Source: Bacillus zhangzhouensis
Lineage (GTDB): Bacteria; Bacillota; Bacilli; Bacillales; Bacillaceae
Direction: 5' to 3'
Length of the DNA stretch: 64,000 bases
Assembly (NCBI RefSeq): GCF_000715205.1
Contig: NZ_JOTP01000007.1
Coordinates: forward strand, 1-64,000
The notes below the pieces were generated by a model. That model saw only the letters and a program-made list of their open reading frames with translations, was not told where the DNA came from and ran no database searches. This document shows positions 26,878 through 34,345 of the stretch, piece by piece; within the stretch, counting starts at the first letter, position 1, and each line of letters starts with the position of its first letter. A program made the position numbers and the translations under genes.

Positions 26878-28264
26878 CTCGTTTCTTCTGAATCCAAGCT
26901 GTCACATAATATGCAGCATAGCAGAGTGCGATGAAAGGAATGCCGCAGATGAGGGCAATTCGCTGATTTGGATCAAAGGCAATGCCGATCACAGATGCAA
27001 GGCACAGGAAGAAGGCAGCAATCGGAACCACTGGATAGAGCGGGGTTCGAAAGGATAAATCATGGAGCTGCCCACCATCCTGCAAAAATCTTTTCCGAAA
27101 CATGAACTGCGAGGCAGCAATCCCCATCCAGACCACAACAACGGCCAGTCCAGAGATCGAAACAAGAACAAGATACACCGTTTCTGGTGCGATGACACTC
27201 GATAGCAAAGAGAGGATACCGCCGATCATACTTAAAATGAGTGCATTCAATGGAATTCCTTTTGACGTCAACTTCGCCAGTTTCTTAGGCAGTGTCCGTT
27301 CCTCAGAAAGCGACCAGAGCATCCGAGATGACGCATATAGCCCCGAGTTGGCAGCTGATAAGATCGCCGTCAAAATGACAAAATTCATGAAATCTGCAGC
27401 ATAAGGAATACCGATCCGATCAAAAACCACCACAAATGGACTTTTGATCACCCCGGCTTCTTCCACAGGAATCAAGCCGGCTAAAACAATGATCGTTCCG
27501 ACGAAAAACAGGACAAGACGCAGCACGGTCGTTCGAATCGCCCGCGGGATGGTCTCATTTGGATTGACGCTTTCACCCGCAGCAATGCCAATTAATTCAG
27601 TACCCGAAAAAGCAAAATTGACGGCAAGCATGGTCATTAAAATCGGTAAAAAGCCGTTTGGGAAAAGTCCGCCTTCTCCAGTAAAGTTAGAAAAGAGCGG
27701 AGCGGCCTCACCGCCTTTTAATGGAATCAAGCCAAACATCGCAGCTCCGCCAAGAATAATAAAGAGAATGATCGCCATCACTTTAATACTAGAAAACCAA
27801 AACTCTGATTCTGCAAAGAACTTGACTGTAAATGCATTGAGTAAAAAGATGAGAAGAGCAAACACGCCACTCCACATCCAAACCGATGTGTCTGGAAACC
27901 AGCGCTGCATTAAAAGTCCTGCCGCTGTAAATTCCGAACCAAGTGCCACTGTCCACGTCAGCCAGTAAAGCCAAGCGACCGTATAGCCAGTGCCAGGACC
28001 AATGTATTTTGTTGCATATGTATGAAAAGCGCCTGTAACCGGCATTGCAACAGACAGCTCACCTAAACAGAGCATCACGAGGTACACAATTAATGCCCCG
28101 AATAGATAGGCAAGAATCGTTCCCGCAGGCCCGGCCTGACTAATGGTATACCCAGAGCTTAAAAAGAGCCCTGTTCCAATGACGCCGCCTAGCGAAAGCA
28201 TGAACAGGTGCCGGCTCGTCATTTTTCGTTGATATTGCTGTGACTGATCTTTTGCTTGTTCCAT
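26861..28264 (-). CDS. mmuP: Amino-acid permease, probable S-methylmethionine transporter MmuP
   Basis: A 467-residue APC permease with 12 predicted membrane spans. The N-terminal signature [27 protein letters not shown] is shared with the MmuP/YbgF-type permeases. It lies 47 bp downstream of mmuM on the same strand, and the terminator overlaps its stop codon. The pairing with homocysteine methyltransferase makes S-methylmethionine the likely substrate; other amino acids are possible. Confidence 0.82.
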   Translation of the reverse strand: MEQAKDQSQQYQRKMTSRHLFMLSLGGVIGTGLFLSSGYTISQAGPAGTILAYLFGALIVYLVMLCLGELSVAMPVTGAFHTYATKYIGPGTGYTVAWLYWLTWTVALGSEFTAAGLLMQRWFPDTSVWMWSGVFALLIFLLNAFTVKFFAESEFWFSSIKVMAIILFIILGGAAMFGLIPLKGGEAAPLFSNFTGEGGLFPNGFLPILMTMLAVNFAFSGTELIGIAAGESVNPNETIPRAIRTTVLRLVLFFVGTIIVLAGLIPVEEAGVIKSPFVVVFDRIGIPYAADFMNFVILTAILSAANSGLYASSRMLWSLSEERTLPKKLAKLTSKGIPLNALILSMIGGILSLLSSVIAPETVYLVLVSISGLAVVVVWMGIAASQFMFRKRFLQDGGQLHDLSFRTPLYPVVPIAAFFLCLASVIGIAFDPNQRIALICGIPFIALCYAAYYVTAWIQKKREEPGV

Positions 28265-28311
28265 GTCTTCCCGCCCTTTTTGCTTAGAAGTATGTGTGTT
28301 GATTCATGATG

Positions 28312-29250
28312 CTACGATGTTGTCCGTTTGAGGATGTCAGTAATATCTTCTGGTGTCGTCCGGCAGCAGCCGCCGATGATGCGCGCGCCGTCTTTGAACC
28401 ATTGATGTGCACATTCACCAAAGGTATGGTGAGACGTATCTCCGCTCCATACCTTTTCTTCAGGATCATATAATTCACCTGAGTTTGGATACACCACAAT
28501 CGGTTTGCTCGTCCCCTTTTTCATCTCTTGAATGAGAGAAGAGATGAATTGCGGCGGAGTACAGTTCACGCCAACAGCAGCAATTTCTTCATACGGCTCA
28601 AGTGTTTGTACACATTCTCTCAGCAAATCACCTTCACTAATGTGCAGGTCATCCTTTGCGCTAAACGTGATCCAAGCATATACACCGCTGAATTCATCCC
28701 GCAGCAGCTTTGCGATGGCCGTTGCTTCAACCAGACAAGGAATTGTTTCACACGCAAGCATATCTGCACCAGCCTCGACTAATGCCTGAATTCTTGGTCT
28801 GTGAAAATCAATGAGTGCCTGCTCTGAGAGTCCGTAATTTCCCTTATATTCTGAACCATCAGACAAATAAGCGCCGAATGGTCCTACAGATCCAGCGACA
28901 AAGGGTTTTGTTCGCCCTTCATGACGCGTATCATCCTGCCAAAAAAGATCACGTGCTTCTTTCGCTAAAGTGACAGATCGTTTCATGAGTTCAATTGCTT
29001 CTTCTTTTGTATAGCCTTTTCCAGCGAAGCCATCTATCGTTGTTTGGTAGCTGGCAGTTGTTGCACAGTCAGCACCTGCTTGGAAGTAGTCCAAGTGTAC
29101 TTGCTGAATCAATTCTGGCTGTTCAATGAGTATTTTGGCTGACCATAAACTGTCGTTTAAGTCACAGCCCTTTCGTTCAAGCTCCGTTGCAAGTGCACCG
29201 TCTAAAATCAAAGGTGCGTGAGCCTGTAAACGGCTTTGAATGGGGTTCAT
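28312..29250 (-). CDS. mmuM: Homocysteine S-methyltransferase MmuM
   Basis: A 312-residue zinc methyltransferase that makes methionine from homocysteine with S-methylmethionine as donor. The zinc cysteines are seen in AVGVNCTPP and IIGGCCRTTP. The N-terminus LILDGALATELERKGCDLND is typical. The SD GGAGG is 13 bases upstream of ATG 29250, which is long, while an in-frame ATT at 29256 sits 7 bases from it. It leads the mmuM-mmuP operon behind a TTGACA promoter. Confidence 0.93.
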   Translation of the reverse strand: MNPIQSRLQAHAPLILDGALATELERKGCDLNDSLWSAKILIEQPELIQQVHLDYFQAGADCATTASYQTTIDGFAGKGYTKEEAIELMKRSVTLAKEARDLFWQDDTRHEGRTKPFVAGSVGPFGAYLSDGSEYKGNYGLSEQALIDFHRPRIQALVEAGADMLACETIPCLVEATAIAKLLRDEFSGVYAWITFSAKDDLHISEGDLLRECVQTLEPYEEIAAVGVNCTPPQFISSLIQEMKKGTSKPIVVYPNSGELYDPEEKVWSGDTSHHTFGECAHQWFKDGARIIGGCCRTTPEDITDILKRTTS

Positions 29251-29306
29251 CGGAATAGAACAGCCTCCTTTTTAGATCGGAAATAATGGGTATGATATGA
29301 GGCAGT

Positions 29307-29335
29307 AGTTTAAATGACTAAAGTGTTTTTGTCAA
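29307..29335 (-). promoter_or_regulatory. sigA promoter of mmuM-mmuP
   Basis: Minus-strand TTGACA (29335-29330), 17-bp spacer, TAAACT (29312-29307). The leader is only about 50 nt, too short for a SAM riboswitch or T-box. Confidence 0.65.
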
Positions 29336-29428
29336 GGAGAGGAAAAAGCATAAGCTGGCGGAAAAACCCTGAAAACATGCGGGTTTCCGTGCATAAACAT
29401 GCAGTCAAAATAATAGAAAACCAAGTCA

Positions 29429-29457
29429 TTGACAGCCTCTAAAAAGAGATATATATT
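29429..29457 (+). promoter_or_regulatory. sigA promoter of YitT-family gene
   Basis: TTGACA (29429-29434), 17-bp spacer, TATATT (29452-29457): near-consensus. Confidence 0.8.
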
Positions 29458-29484
29458 ATGGAAAGGTTCATTTCAGAAAGCATC

Positions 29485-29516
29485 ATCAAAAGGCGCTGTC
29501 TTTTGATTTTATTTTG
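29485..29516 (+). promoter_or_regulatory. Terminator-like hairpin in the YitT leader
   Basis: Perfect 8-bp stem ATCAAAAG / CTTTTGAT, 7-nt loop, then TTTATTTT. It lies between promoter and coding region and would attenuate transcription. A second small hairpin CTTTC / GAAAG followed by six T occurs near 29532-29555. Confidence 0.6.
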
Positions 29517-29585
29517 TCCAACGACTGTCTTCTTTCGTGCAGAAAGAGGGTTTTTTATATGCTTAAAAAAGGAGGAAAGAAAAAA

Positions 29586-30416
29586 TTGAAAAAATGTGTA
29601 AAAGACATTGCGATGATTCTCATTGGTTCTTTTTTATTTGCCGCAGCTGTGAACATGTTTGTCATTCCGCTTGAATTTGGTGAAGGCGGTGTAACGGGGC
29701 TGTCCATCATTTTTTATTATTTGTTTGAGATCGCACCATGGCTGACAAATCTTGTGTTTAATGCCATCTTATTGCTGGTGGGGTATAAATATTTGGACAA
29801 GAAGACGACGATATATACTGTGGTTGCCGTCGCAAGTAACTCCCTATTTCTACACCTGACCACAACATGGGTCGTGAATGTACATGAATTGATTATTGGG
29901 GCGATTTTCGCAGGAATTATCATCGGTATTGGAATTGGTCTTGTGTTAAGAGCAGGCGGTACAACGGCGGGGTCGGCCATTCTCGGAAGAATTGCCAACA
30001 AGTATTTAGACTGGAACGTGAGCTATGCCATCTTGTTCTTTGATCTGATCGTCGTATTTGCTTCCTACTTCATTATTGGTGCGGAAAAATTAATGTTTAC
30101 CATTGTGATGCTTTACGTCGCCACAAAGGTGATGGACTTCGTCATAGAAGGACTCAACACGAAAAAGGCGGTCACGATTATTTCTTCATGTAAAGATGAT
30201 ATTGCCGAAGAAATCAATCACACCCTTGACCGGGGTGTGACGATTTTAAATGGACGCGGTCATTATTCAAAGGAATCGAAGGAAATTCTATACGCAGTCA
30301 TTCAAAAGCAAGAGCTCATGCGCTTAAAGAAAATTATCAAGAAAATTGATAGGGACGCATTCGTTGTCGTCCATGACGTGCGTGATGTGTTTGGAGAAGG
30401 ATTTGTGAATATATAA
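29586..30416 (+). CDS. YitT/DUF161-DUF2179 family membrane protein
   Basis: A 276-residue protein with five or six N-terminal transmembrane helices (DUF161, including IIGIGIGLVLRAGGTTAGSA) and a C-terminal cytosolic DUF2179 domain (KAVTIISSCKDDIAEEI and ending VVVHDVRDVFGEGF). The family is present in several copies in Bacillus; function is unclear. Two starts compete: TTG 29586 with a perfect AAGGAGG ten bases upstream (preferred), and ATG 29559 with GAGGG. The leader contains terminator-like hairpins. It closes with a strong terminator. Confidence 0.85.
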   Translation: MKKCVKDIAMILIGSFLFAAAVNMFVIPLEFGEGGVTGLSIIFYYLFEIAPWLTNLVFNAILLLVGYKYLDKKTTIYTVVAVASNSLFLHLTTTWVVNVHELIIGAIFAGIIIGIGIGLVLRAGGTTAGSAILGRIANKYLDWNVSYAILFFDLIVVFASYFIIGAEKLMFTIVMLYVATKVMDFVIEGLNTKKAVTIISSCKDDIAEEINHTLDRGVTILNGRGHYSKESKEILYAVIQKQELMRLKKIIKKIDRDAFVVVHDVRDVFGEGFVNI

Positions 30417-30422
30417 AAGCGC

Positions 30423-30449
30423 AAAAAGACCCTTTTTGGGTCTTTTTTT
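30423..30449 (+). terminator. Terminator of YitT-family gene
   Basis: Stem AAAGACCC / GGGTCTTT and T-run. Confidence 0.9.
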
Positions 30450-30473
30450 GTGTTCTAACACTCTATATACCTC

Positions 30474-30504
30474 TTGTCACATTATACTATGTATTGTATA
30501 GTAT
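30474..30504 (+). promoter_or_regulatory. PadR operon promoter with embedded operator
   Basis: TTGTCA (30474-30479), 17-bp spacer, TATAGT (30497-30502). A perfect inverted repeat ATACTAT-N7-ATAGTAT (30484-30504) covers the spacer and the -10 box, the expected place for PadR autorepression. Confidence 0.75.
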
Positions 30505-30525
30505 GAATGGTTAGGAGTTGTAAAC

Positions 30526-30843
30526 ATGAATGCACAATTAAAAAAAGGATTACTGGAATTTTGTGTGCTGGCGGTATTAAAGAAAGGCGATTCCTATGGT
30601 TATCAAATCATTAAAGATATGTCCCATTGTATTGAGATTTCAGAATCAACATTATATCCGATATTAAAGCGGCTAGAGCAAAACAATTATGTAGAGACCT
30701 ATTCCCAGGAACATAACAGTCGATTAAGAAAGTACTATCGGATGACAAAAAGCGGCCAGGAGCATATGACGCAATTTTTAGAGGAATGGGATCAGGTGAT
30801 GGCGATTTACGACTTTATTTCTGGAGGACAGGGCAATGAATAA
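30526..30843 (+). CDS. PadR-family transcriptional repressor
   Basis: A 105-residue PadR subfamily-2 regulator: winged HTH (KKGLLEFCVLAVLKKGDSYGYQI and ISESTLYPILKRLEQNNYVETY) with a short C-terminal dimerisation helix. TTAGGAG precedes the ATG. Its stop overlaps the DUF1700 gene by 8 bp. The PadR-DUF1700 pair is common in Firmicutes and usually controls a membrane-stress or transport operon. The inverted repeat in its own promoter indicates autoregulation. Confidence 0.9.
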   Translation: MNAQLKKGLLEFCVLAVLKKGDSYGYQIIKDMSHCIEISESTLYPILKRLEQNNYVETYSQEHNSRLRKYYRMTKSGQEHMTQFLEEWDQVMAIYDFISGGQGNE

Positions 30844-31423
30844 AATAGAGTTTCTAAGCAGCTTAGAGAAGCATCTGCATCGTCTGGGCGAAAAAGAAAG
30901 TGACCGGTTTATCGAATATTACGATGAAATGATCGAGGATTATCAGGAGGATGGCTACAGTGAACAGGAAGCGGTTCATCAAGTCGGGCAGCCTGCAATC
31001 ATCGCTGAAGGGATTATGAAGGAACAAGGAATGAAAACCGCTCAGGTGCCAACGTTTGGAGAAAAAGCCACAAGGCTCTCCATTCTCATTTTAGGCTTTC
31101 CGTTATGGGGCAGTATTCTAGCAACAGTCATTCTGCTGATTCTTTCTGTGTATATGGTCATTTGGTGCATTCCGCTCGTGACAGGTGCATTGACGTTGAC
31201 TGGTCTGCTCGGAGGTGTTTGGAGCATCATTGGTTCTCCATTTATCTTTCAGGACGGTTTGCATGTGGTGGTGACGCAGGTTGGTGTTGGTATTCTTCTA
31301 TTAGGTGTTGGATTATTATGCGGCATTGCGACGGTGTATTTGACAAAGCTATTTGTGCAAATGACTGTTCAAACCACTAAGGCATTCATGGGAATGTTTA
31401 GAAAGAAGGTCGTGAGAATATGA
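30836..31423 (+). CDS. DUF1700 (HAAS-domain) membrane protein
   Basis: A 195-residue protein. The N-terminal helical HAAS-type domain (FLSSLEKHLHRLGEKESDRF, then YYDEMIEDYQEDGYSEQEA) is followed by four hydrophobic helices (from about residue 80) and a basic tail. It overlaps padR upstream and the next small ORF by 4 bp downstream. Such proteins act with PadR regulators; the DUF1700 domain may interact with the repressor. Confidence 0.88.
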   Translation: MNKIEFLSSLEKHLHRLGEKESDRFIEYYDEMIEDYQEDGYSEQEAVHQVGQPAIIAEGIMKEQGMKTAQVPTFGEKATRLSILILGFPLWGSILATVILLILSVYMVIWCIPLVTGALTLTGLLGGVWSIIGSPFIFQDGLHVVVTQVGVGILLLGVGLLCGIATVYLTKLFVQMTVQTTKAFMGMFRKKVVRI

Positions 31424-31581
31424 ACGTGAATGAATTCAAAAAGCAATGCTTTAAATGGGGCATGATCTTCACCGTTGCCGGGTGCATTGTAACGGCGATT
31501 GGGTTTGGGCTATCCGGTTTTGACCCAGAAGTATATCACACAAAAAATGAGAACAACGTGTTCCGCACCATCAATTGGTAG
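31420..31581 (+). pseudogene. Truncated DUF4097-type third gene of the PadR operon
   Basis: A 53-codon ORF starting at ATG 31420, overlapping the DUF1700 stop. It has one transmembrane helix (WGMIFTVAGCIVTAIGFGL), then FDPEVYHTKNENNVFRTINW and TAG. In related operons this start belongs to a beta-repeat DUF4097 protein several times longer, so this looks like a 5' remnant with the rest deleted up to the terminator. It could still encode a small membrane peptide. Confidence 0.55.
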
Positions 31582-31600
31582 CACGCGATGATGACATGAA

Positions 31601-31628
31601 AAAACCCGCTTATGCGGGTCTTTTTTTT
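31601..31628 (+). terminator. Terminator of PadR operon, facing bcr
   Basis: Stem ACCCGC / GCGGGT, loop TTAT, followed by eight T. It overlaps the last codons of the convergent bcr gene. Confidence 0.88.
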
Positions 31629-32827
31629 GCTCTGGCCACAAAGAAGAAATAACAGCAAAGCGCGCCTAGATCACAAAGCATAATAATCAGGCCCATTGGA
31701 AAGGCGGTCTGGCTTCCAGCTAGTCCGACAAGAGGTGTCATACATGCGCCGAGCAGCATTTGCGCAACACCGATCAGCGCAGCCGCACTCCCTGCATGCG
31801 CTCCGTGCTGCTGCATTGCTAGAGACGGCGCAGAGGTACCGACAATCCCAACGCTTGAGACCACAAAAAATAATGGAATGAGAATGCCATACAATCCTGC
31901 ATCAATGGAGATCATGATAAATAGTGTGACACCGCCTAGGGCAGCTGTCAGTAAACCAATGCGAAGGACTTTCTCCTCGCCAATTTTCACAGCGACTCGA
32001 GCAAATACTTGTCCAGCCGTAATGATGCCAAGACTATTGACCGCAAATGCAGCGCTGAAGCCTTGCGGAGAAAGGTTGAAAATACCCTGCAGCACAAATG
32101 GAGAACCAGAGATGTAGGCAAACATCGCTGCGAACACAAGACCTTGTGAGAGGGCATACCCAACAAAGAGGCGATCACTGGCCAGAATTTTCATTGCGCC
32201 TAGAATTTGTTGAAAGCCTCCAGTTTGTCTGCGTTCCACAGGCAAGCTTTCCTTTAATGAAAACATCGACCTTAGGAGCATCAATGCCCCAAGGATTCCT
32301 AGTAGAACAAACACACCCTGCCATGTTGTGAAGCGTAAAATCTGTCCGCCCACGATAGGTGCCGCTGCCGGAGCAACCCCGTTGACTAACATCAGCAGTG
32401 CAAAGAATTTCGTCATCTCTGACCCTTCATAATGATCTCGTACGATGGCTCGTGCAATCACAATGCCTGCTGAACCAGCGAGTCCTTGAATCAGTCTTAA
32501 GAGAATGAACGTCCAAATCGATGTGACCACTGTACATAAAAGTGATGCGGCTATAAAGATGATCAAGCCAATCATCAACGGCTTTCTTCTGCCGATCGTA
32601 TCACTGATCGGGCCTGCAATCAGCTGTCCAAGCGCCAGTCCAATCAAACAAGCCATAAGACTTAACTGAGACAGCGCCGTGCTTGCTTCAAAATCACGGG
32701 CGATATTAGGCAAAGCAGGTAAATACATATCCATTGCCAGCGGTGCAAGAGCTGTTAAAGAACCAAGCAGCGCGGCAAGGAGAAATCGATTTTTTTTCGA
32801 TTCTTGGGGATAGGATAAAGAACTCAT
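31610..32827 (-). CDS. bcr: Bcr/CflA-family multidrug efflux MFS transporter
   Basis: A 405-residue drug:proton antiporter with 12 membrane helices. Family motifs seen: LTALAPLAMDMYLPALPNIA in helix 1, GPISDTIGRRKPLMIG (motif A, loop 2-3) and RLIQGLAGSAGIVIARAIVRD (motif C region). It exports bicyclomycin, chloramphenicol-like drugs or sulfonamides in other bacteria; the substrate here is unknown. AAGGAG lies upstream of the ATG. It is divergent from the GNAT gene. Confidence 0.88.
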   Translation of the reverse strand: MSSLSYPQESKKNRFLLAALLGSLTALAPLAMDMYLPALPNIARDFEASTALSQLSLMACLIGLALGQLIAGPISDTIGRRKPLMIGLIIFIAASLLCTVVTSIWTFILLRLIQGLAGSAGIVIARAIVRDHYEGSEMTKFFALLMLVNGVAPAAAPIVGGQILRFTTWQGVFVLLGILGALMLLRSMFSLKESLPVERRQTGGFQQILGAMKILASDRLFVGYALSQGLVFAAMFAYISGSPFVLQGIFNLSPQGFSAAFAVNSLGIITAGQVFARVAVKIGEEKVLRIGLLTAALGGVTLFIMISIDAGLYGILIPLFFVVSSVGIVGTSAPSLAMQQHGAHAGSAAALIGVAQMLLGACMTPLVGLAGSQTAFPMGLIIMLCDLGALCCYFFFVARAKKRPA

Positions 32828-33041
32828 ATGATGACAACACTCCTTGTATACTTCCTCAAATCAGCATAATGAATTAAGCGTTTCTTTTCAATCAAAAAAT
32901 TTCAAAACTAATTTCATGCAAAATGATTGATCTTTCGAATGAGACTCTTTACATTGAATGAGTAGAGAAAAGAATAAGATCATCGGCATGCAGTGATTGC
33001 ATGATACGTATATCCATCAATAGACAACAGGAGGTGCTGAC

Positions 33042-33578
33042 ATGAAGCAGCAAGAGCTGATGATTCGTCAAGCAGTCAAAGAAGATCATGAGGCCATCAG
33101 ACACGTGCTGATCAAATCATACGAACAGTATGAACCTCAATTTACAGAGGAAGGCTGGCAAAATTATTCTGCAGCACTGCGAGCAGCTGTAGATAATCCG
33201 AACATGGAGCTCATGCTTGTGGCTGAGCTTGAGGGCAAGGTGGTAGGGACGCTTCAAATGTTCCGGTCATCTGAACAAGCGTATGATAAACCTGAAATGG
33301 GCATTACATCAGCCATTGTCCGGTTTTTAGGAGTAGATCCTGATGTCCGGGGAAAAGGAATTGCAGAGTCATTGTTACGTAAAAGTATTGATCTGACGCA
33401 ATCATGGGGCGAGAATGTCCTGTATCTTCATACATCTGATAAAATGCAGGCCGCCATTCGTCTATATGAAAGAATGGGTTTTGAGCGTGCACTTGATAAA
33501 GAATTTGTGAATCAAAATGGGACGCATGTGAAGAGCTATCAGTATGTGATTAAAAAAGAACAGCCAGCTGGTTCATAA
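33042..33578 (+). CDS. GNAT-family N-acetyltransferase
   Basis: A 178-residue GNAT protein. The acetyl-CoA loop is seen as FLGVDPDVRGKGIAESLL (motif A, R/Q-x-x-G-x-G/A), followed by LYLHTSDKMQAAIRLYERMGF (motif B). AGGAGG precedes the ATG. It is divergent from the bcr efflux gene, which might hint at a shared detoxification role, but the acceptor is unknown. Confidence 0.85.
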   Translation: MKQQELMIRQAVKEDHEAIRHVLIKSYEQYEPQFTEEGWQNYSAALRAAVDNPNMELMLVAELEGKVVGTLQMFRSSEQAYDKPEMGITSAIVRFLGVDPDVRGKGIAESLLRKSIDLTQSWGENVLYLHTSDKMQAAIRLYERMGFERALDKEFVNQNGTHVKSYQYVIKKEQPAGS

Positions 33579-33590
33579 CATACCGCACAA

Positions 33591-33632
33591 GAAAAGGAAG
33601 AGCACGTCCCCATGGACGGCTCTTTCTTTTTT
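33591..33632 (+). terminator. Terminator of GNAT gene
   Basis: Stem built from AGAGC and GTCC paired with GGAC and GCTCT, small loop CCAT, followed by TTCTTTTTT. Confidence 0.75.
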
Positions 33633-33769
33633 AAGTACTACACCCACAATTGCAGCGCAAGAAATGAAAAACCTCAGGAGAGTAGACCGAACATGCCCCT
33701 TTATTTCTTCAAAGAAAATCGGTGTATACTGGAATAAGAGAAAGCAGATGCAAAAGGAGTTGTGACATA

Positions 33770-34306
33770 TTGTTTCCGCTACATGCAGATTCTTGGGGTG
33801 AAGTGATCGAGAGAAAAATGAGATACGATGGAGAGGTTGTGGAACATACTTGCCAGCTGTTAAACGCGCAGGAGGAGCAGGTTGTGTTGTTTCACAAGAT
33901 TGAAAAGACGTTTACGATGATTGCAGGTGATGGTGCTGTAACGATTCCAAAAGGCAGCTATACGACCGCATATTATTGGAAGAATCGGCCGTACAATGTA
34001 TATTTCTGGAGAGATCATCAAGGGAATGAACTTGGTTCTTATTTTAATATGGTCAGGAATACATGGTTCGAGGATCAGAAGGTCATTTTTGAAGATTTAA
34101 TCATTGATCTTCTCGTTCTTCCGAATGGTGCTTTCTTTGTTTTAGATGAAGATGAACTGCCGGAGAGTTTAACGACTTTTGAACATGGTTCGGTGCGTCG
34201 AGCATTAGAGGATGTGATCGATTCATTAGAACGCATACTCGATCAAGTGAGGTCAGATGCAGAAGGAAGATACCATCACACTTTGTTTGAGCCAATTCTG
34301 AAATAG
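33770..34306 (+). CDS. DUF402 family protein (nucleoside di-/triphosphatase-like)
   Basis: A 178-residue DUF402 protein related to the Staphylococcus Ntdp-type nucleoside diphosphatase. Conserved parts seen: the metal/substrate region YYWKNRPYNVYFWRDHQGN, YFNMVRNTW, and the acidic ILDLL-type block FEDLIIDLLVLPNGAFFVLDEDELPE. The start is TTG with AAAAGGAG ten bases upstream. The family has not been tested widely; phosphohydrolase activity is inferred. It converges on epr with a shared terminator. Confidence 0.75.
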   Translation: MFPLHADSWGEVIERKMRYDGEVVEHTCQLLNAQEEQVVLFHKIEKTFTMIAGDGAVTIPKGSYTTAYYWKNRPYNVYFWRDHQGNELGSYFNMVRNTWFEDQKVIFEDLIIDLLVLPNGAFFVLDEDELPESLTTFEHGSVRRALEDVIDSLERILDQVRSDAEGRYHHTLFEPILK

Positions 34307-34307
34307 A

Positions 34308-34342
34308 AAAAAATGATTCCTTTATACGAGGAATCATTTTTT
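34308..34342. terminator. Bidirectional terminator between DUF402 gene and epr
   Basis: Stem AAAAATGATTCC / GGAATCATTTTT with A- and T-runs on both sides. Confidence 0.9.
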
Positions 34343-34345
34343 CTG

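Noticed and set aside
27102-27968. Long plus-strand frames opposite mmuP
   Set aside because: They are antisense shadows of a high-quality permease gene with clear family motifs and have no SD.
29251-29460. SAM riboswitch or T-box before mmuM
   Set aside because: The promoter gives a leader of only about 50 nt and no kink-turn, T-box motif or terminator/antiterminator pair was found.
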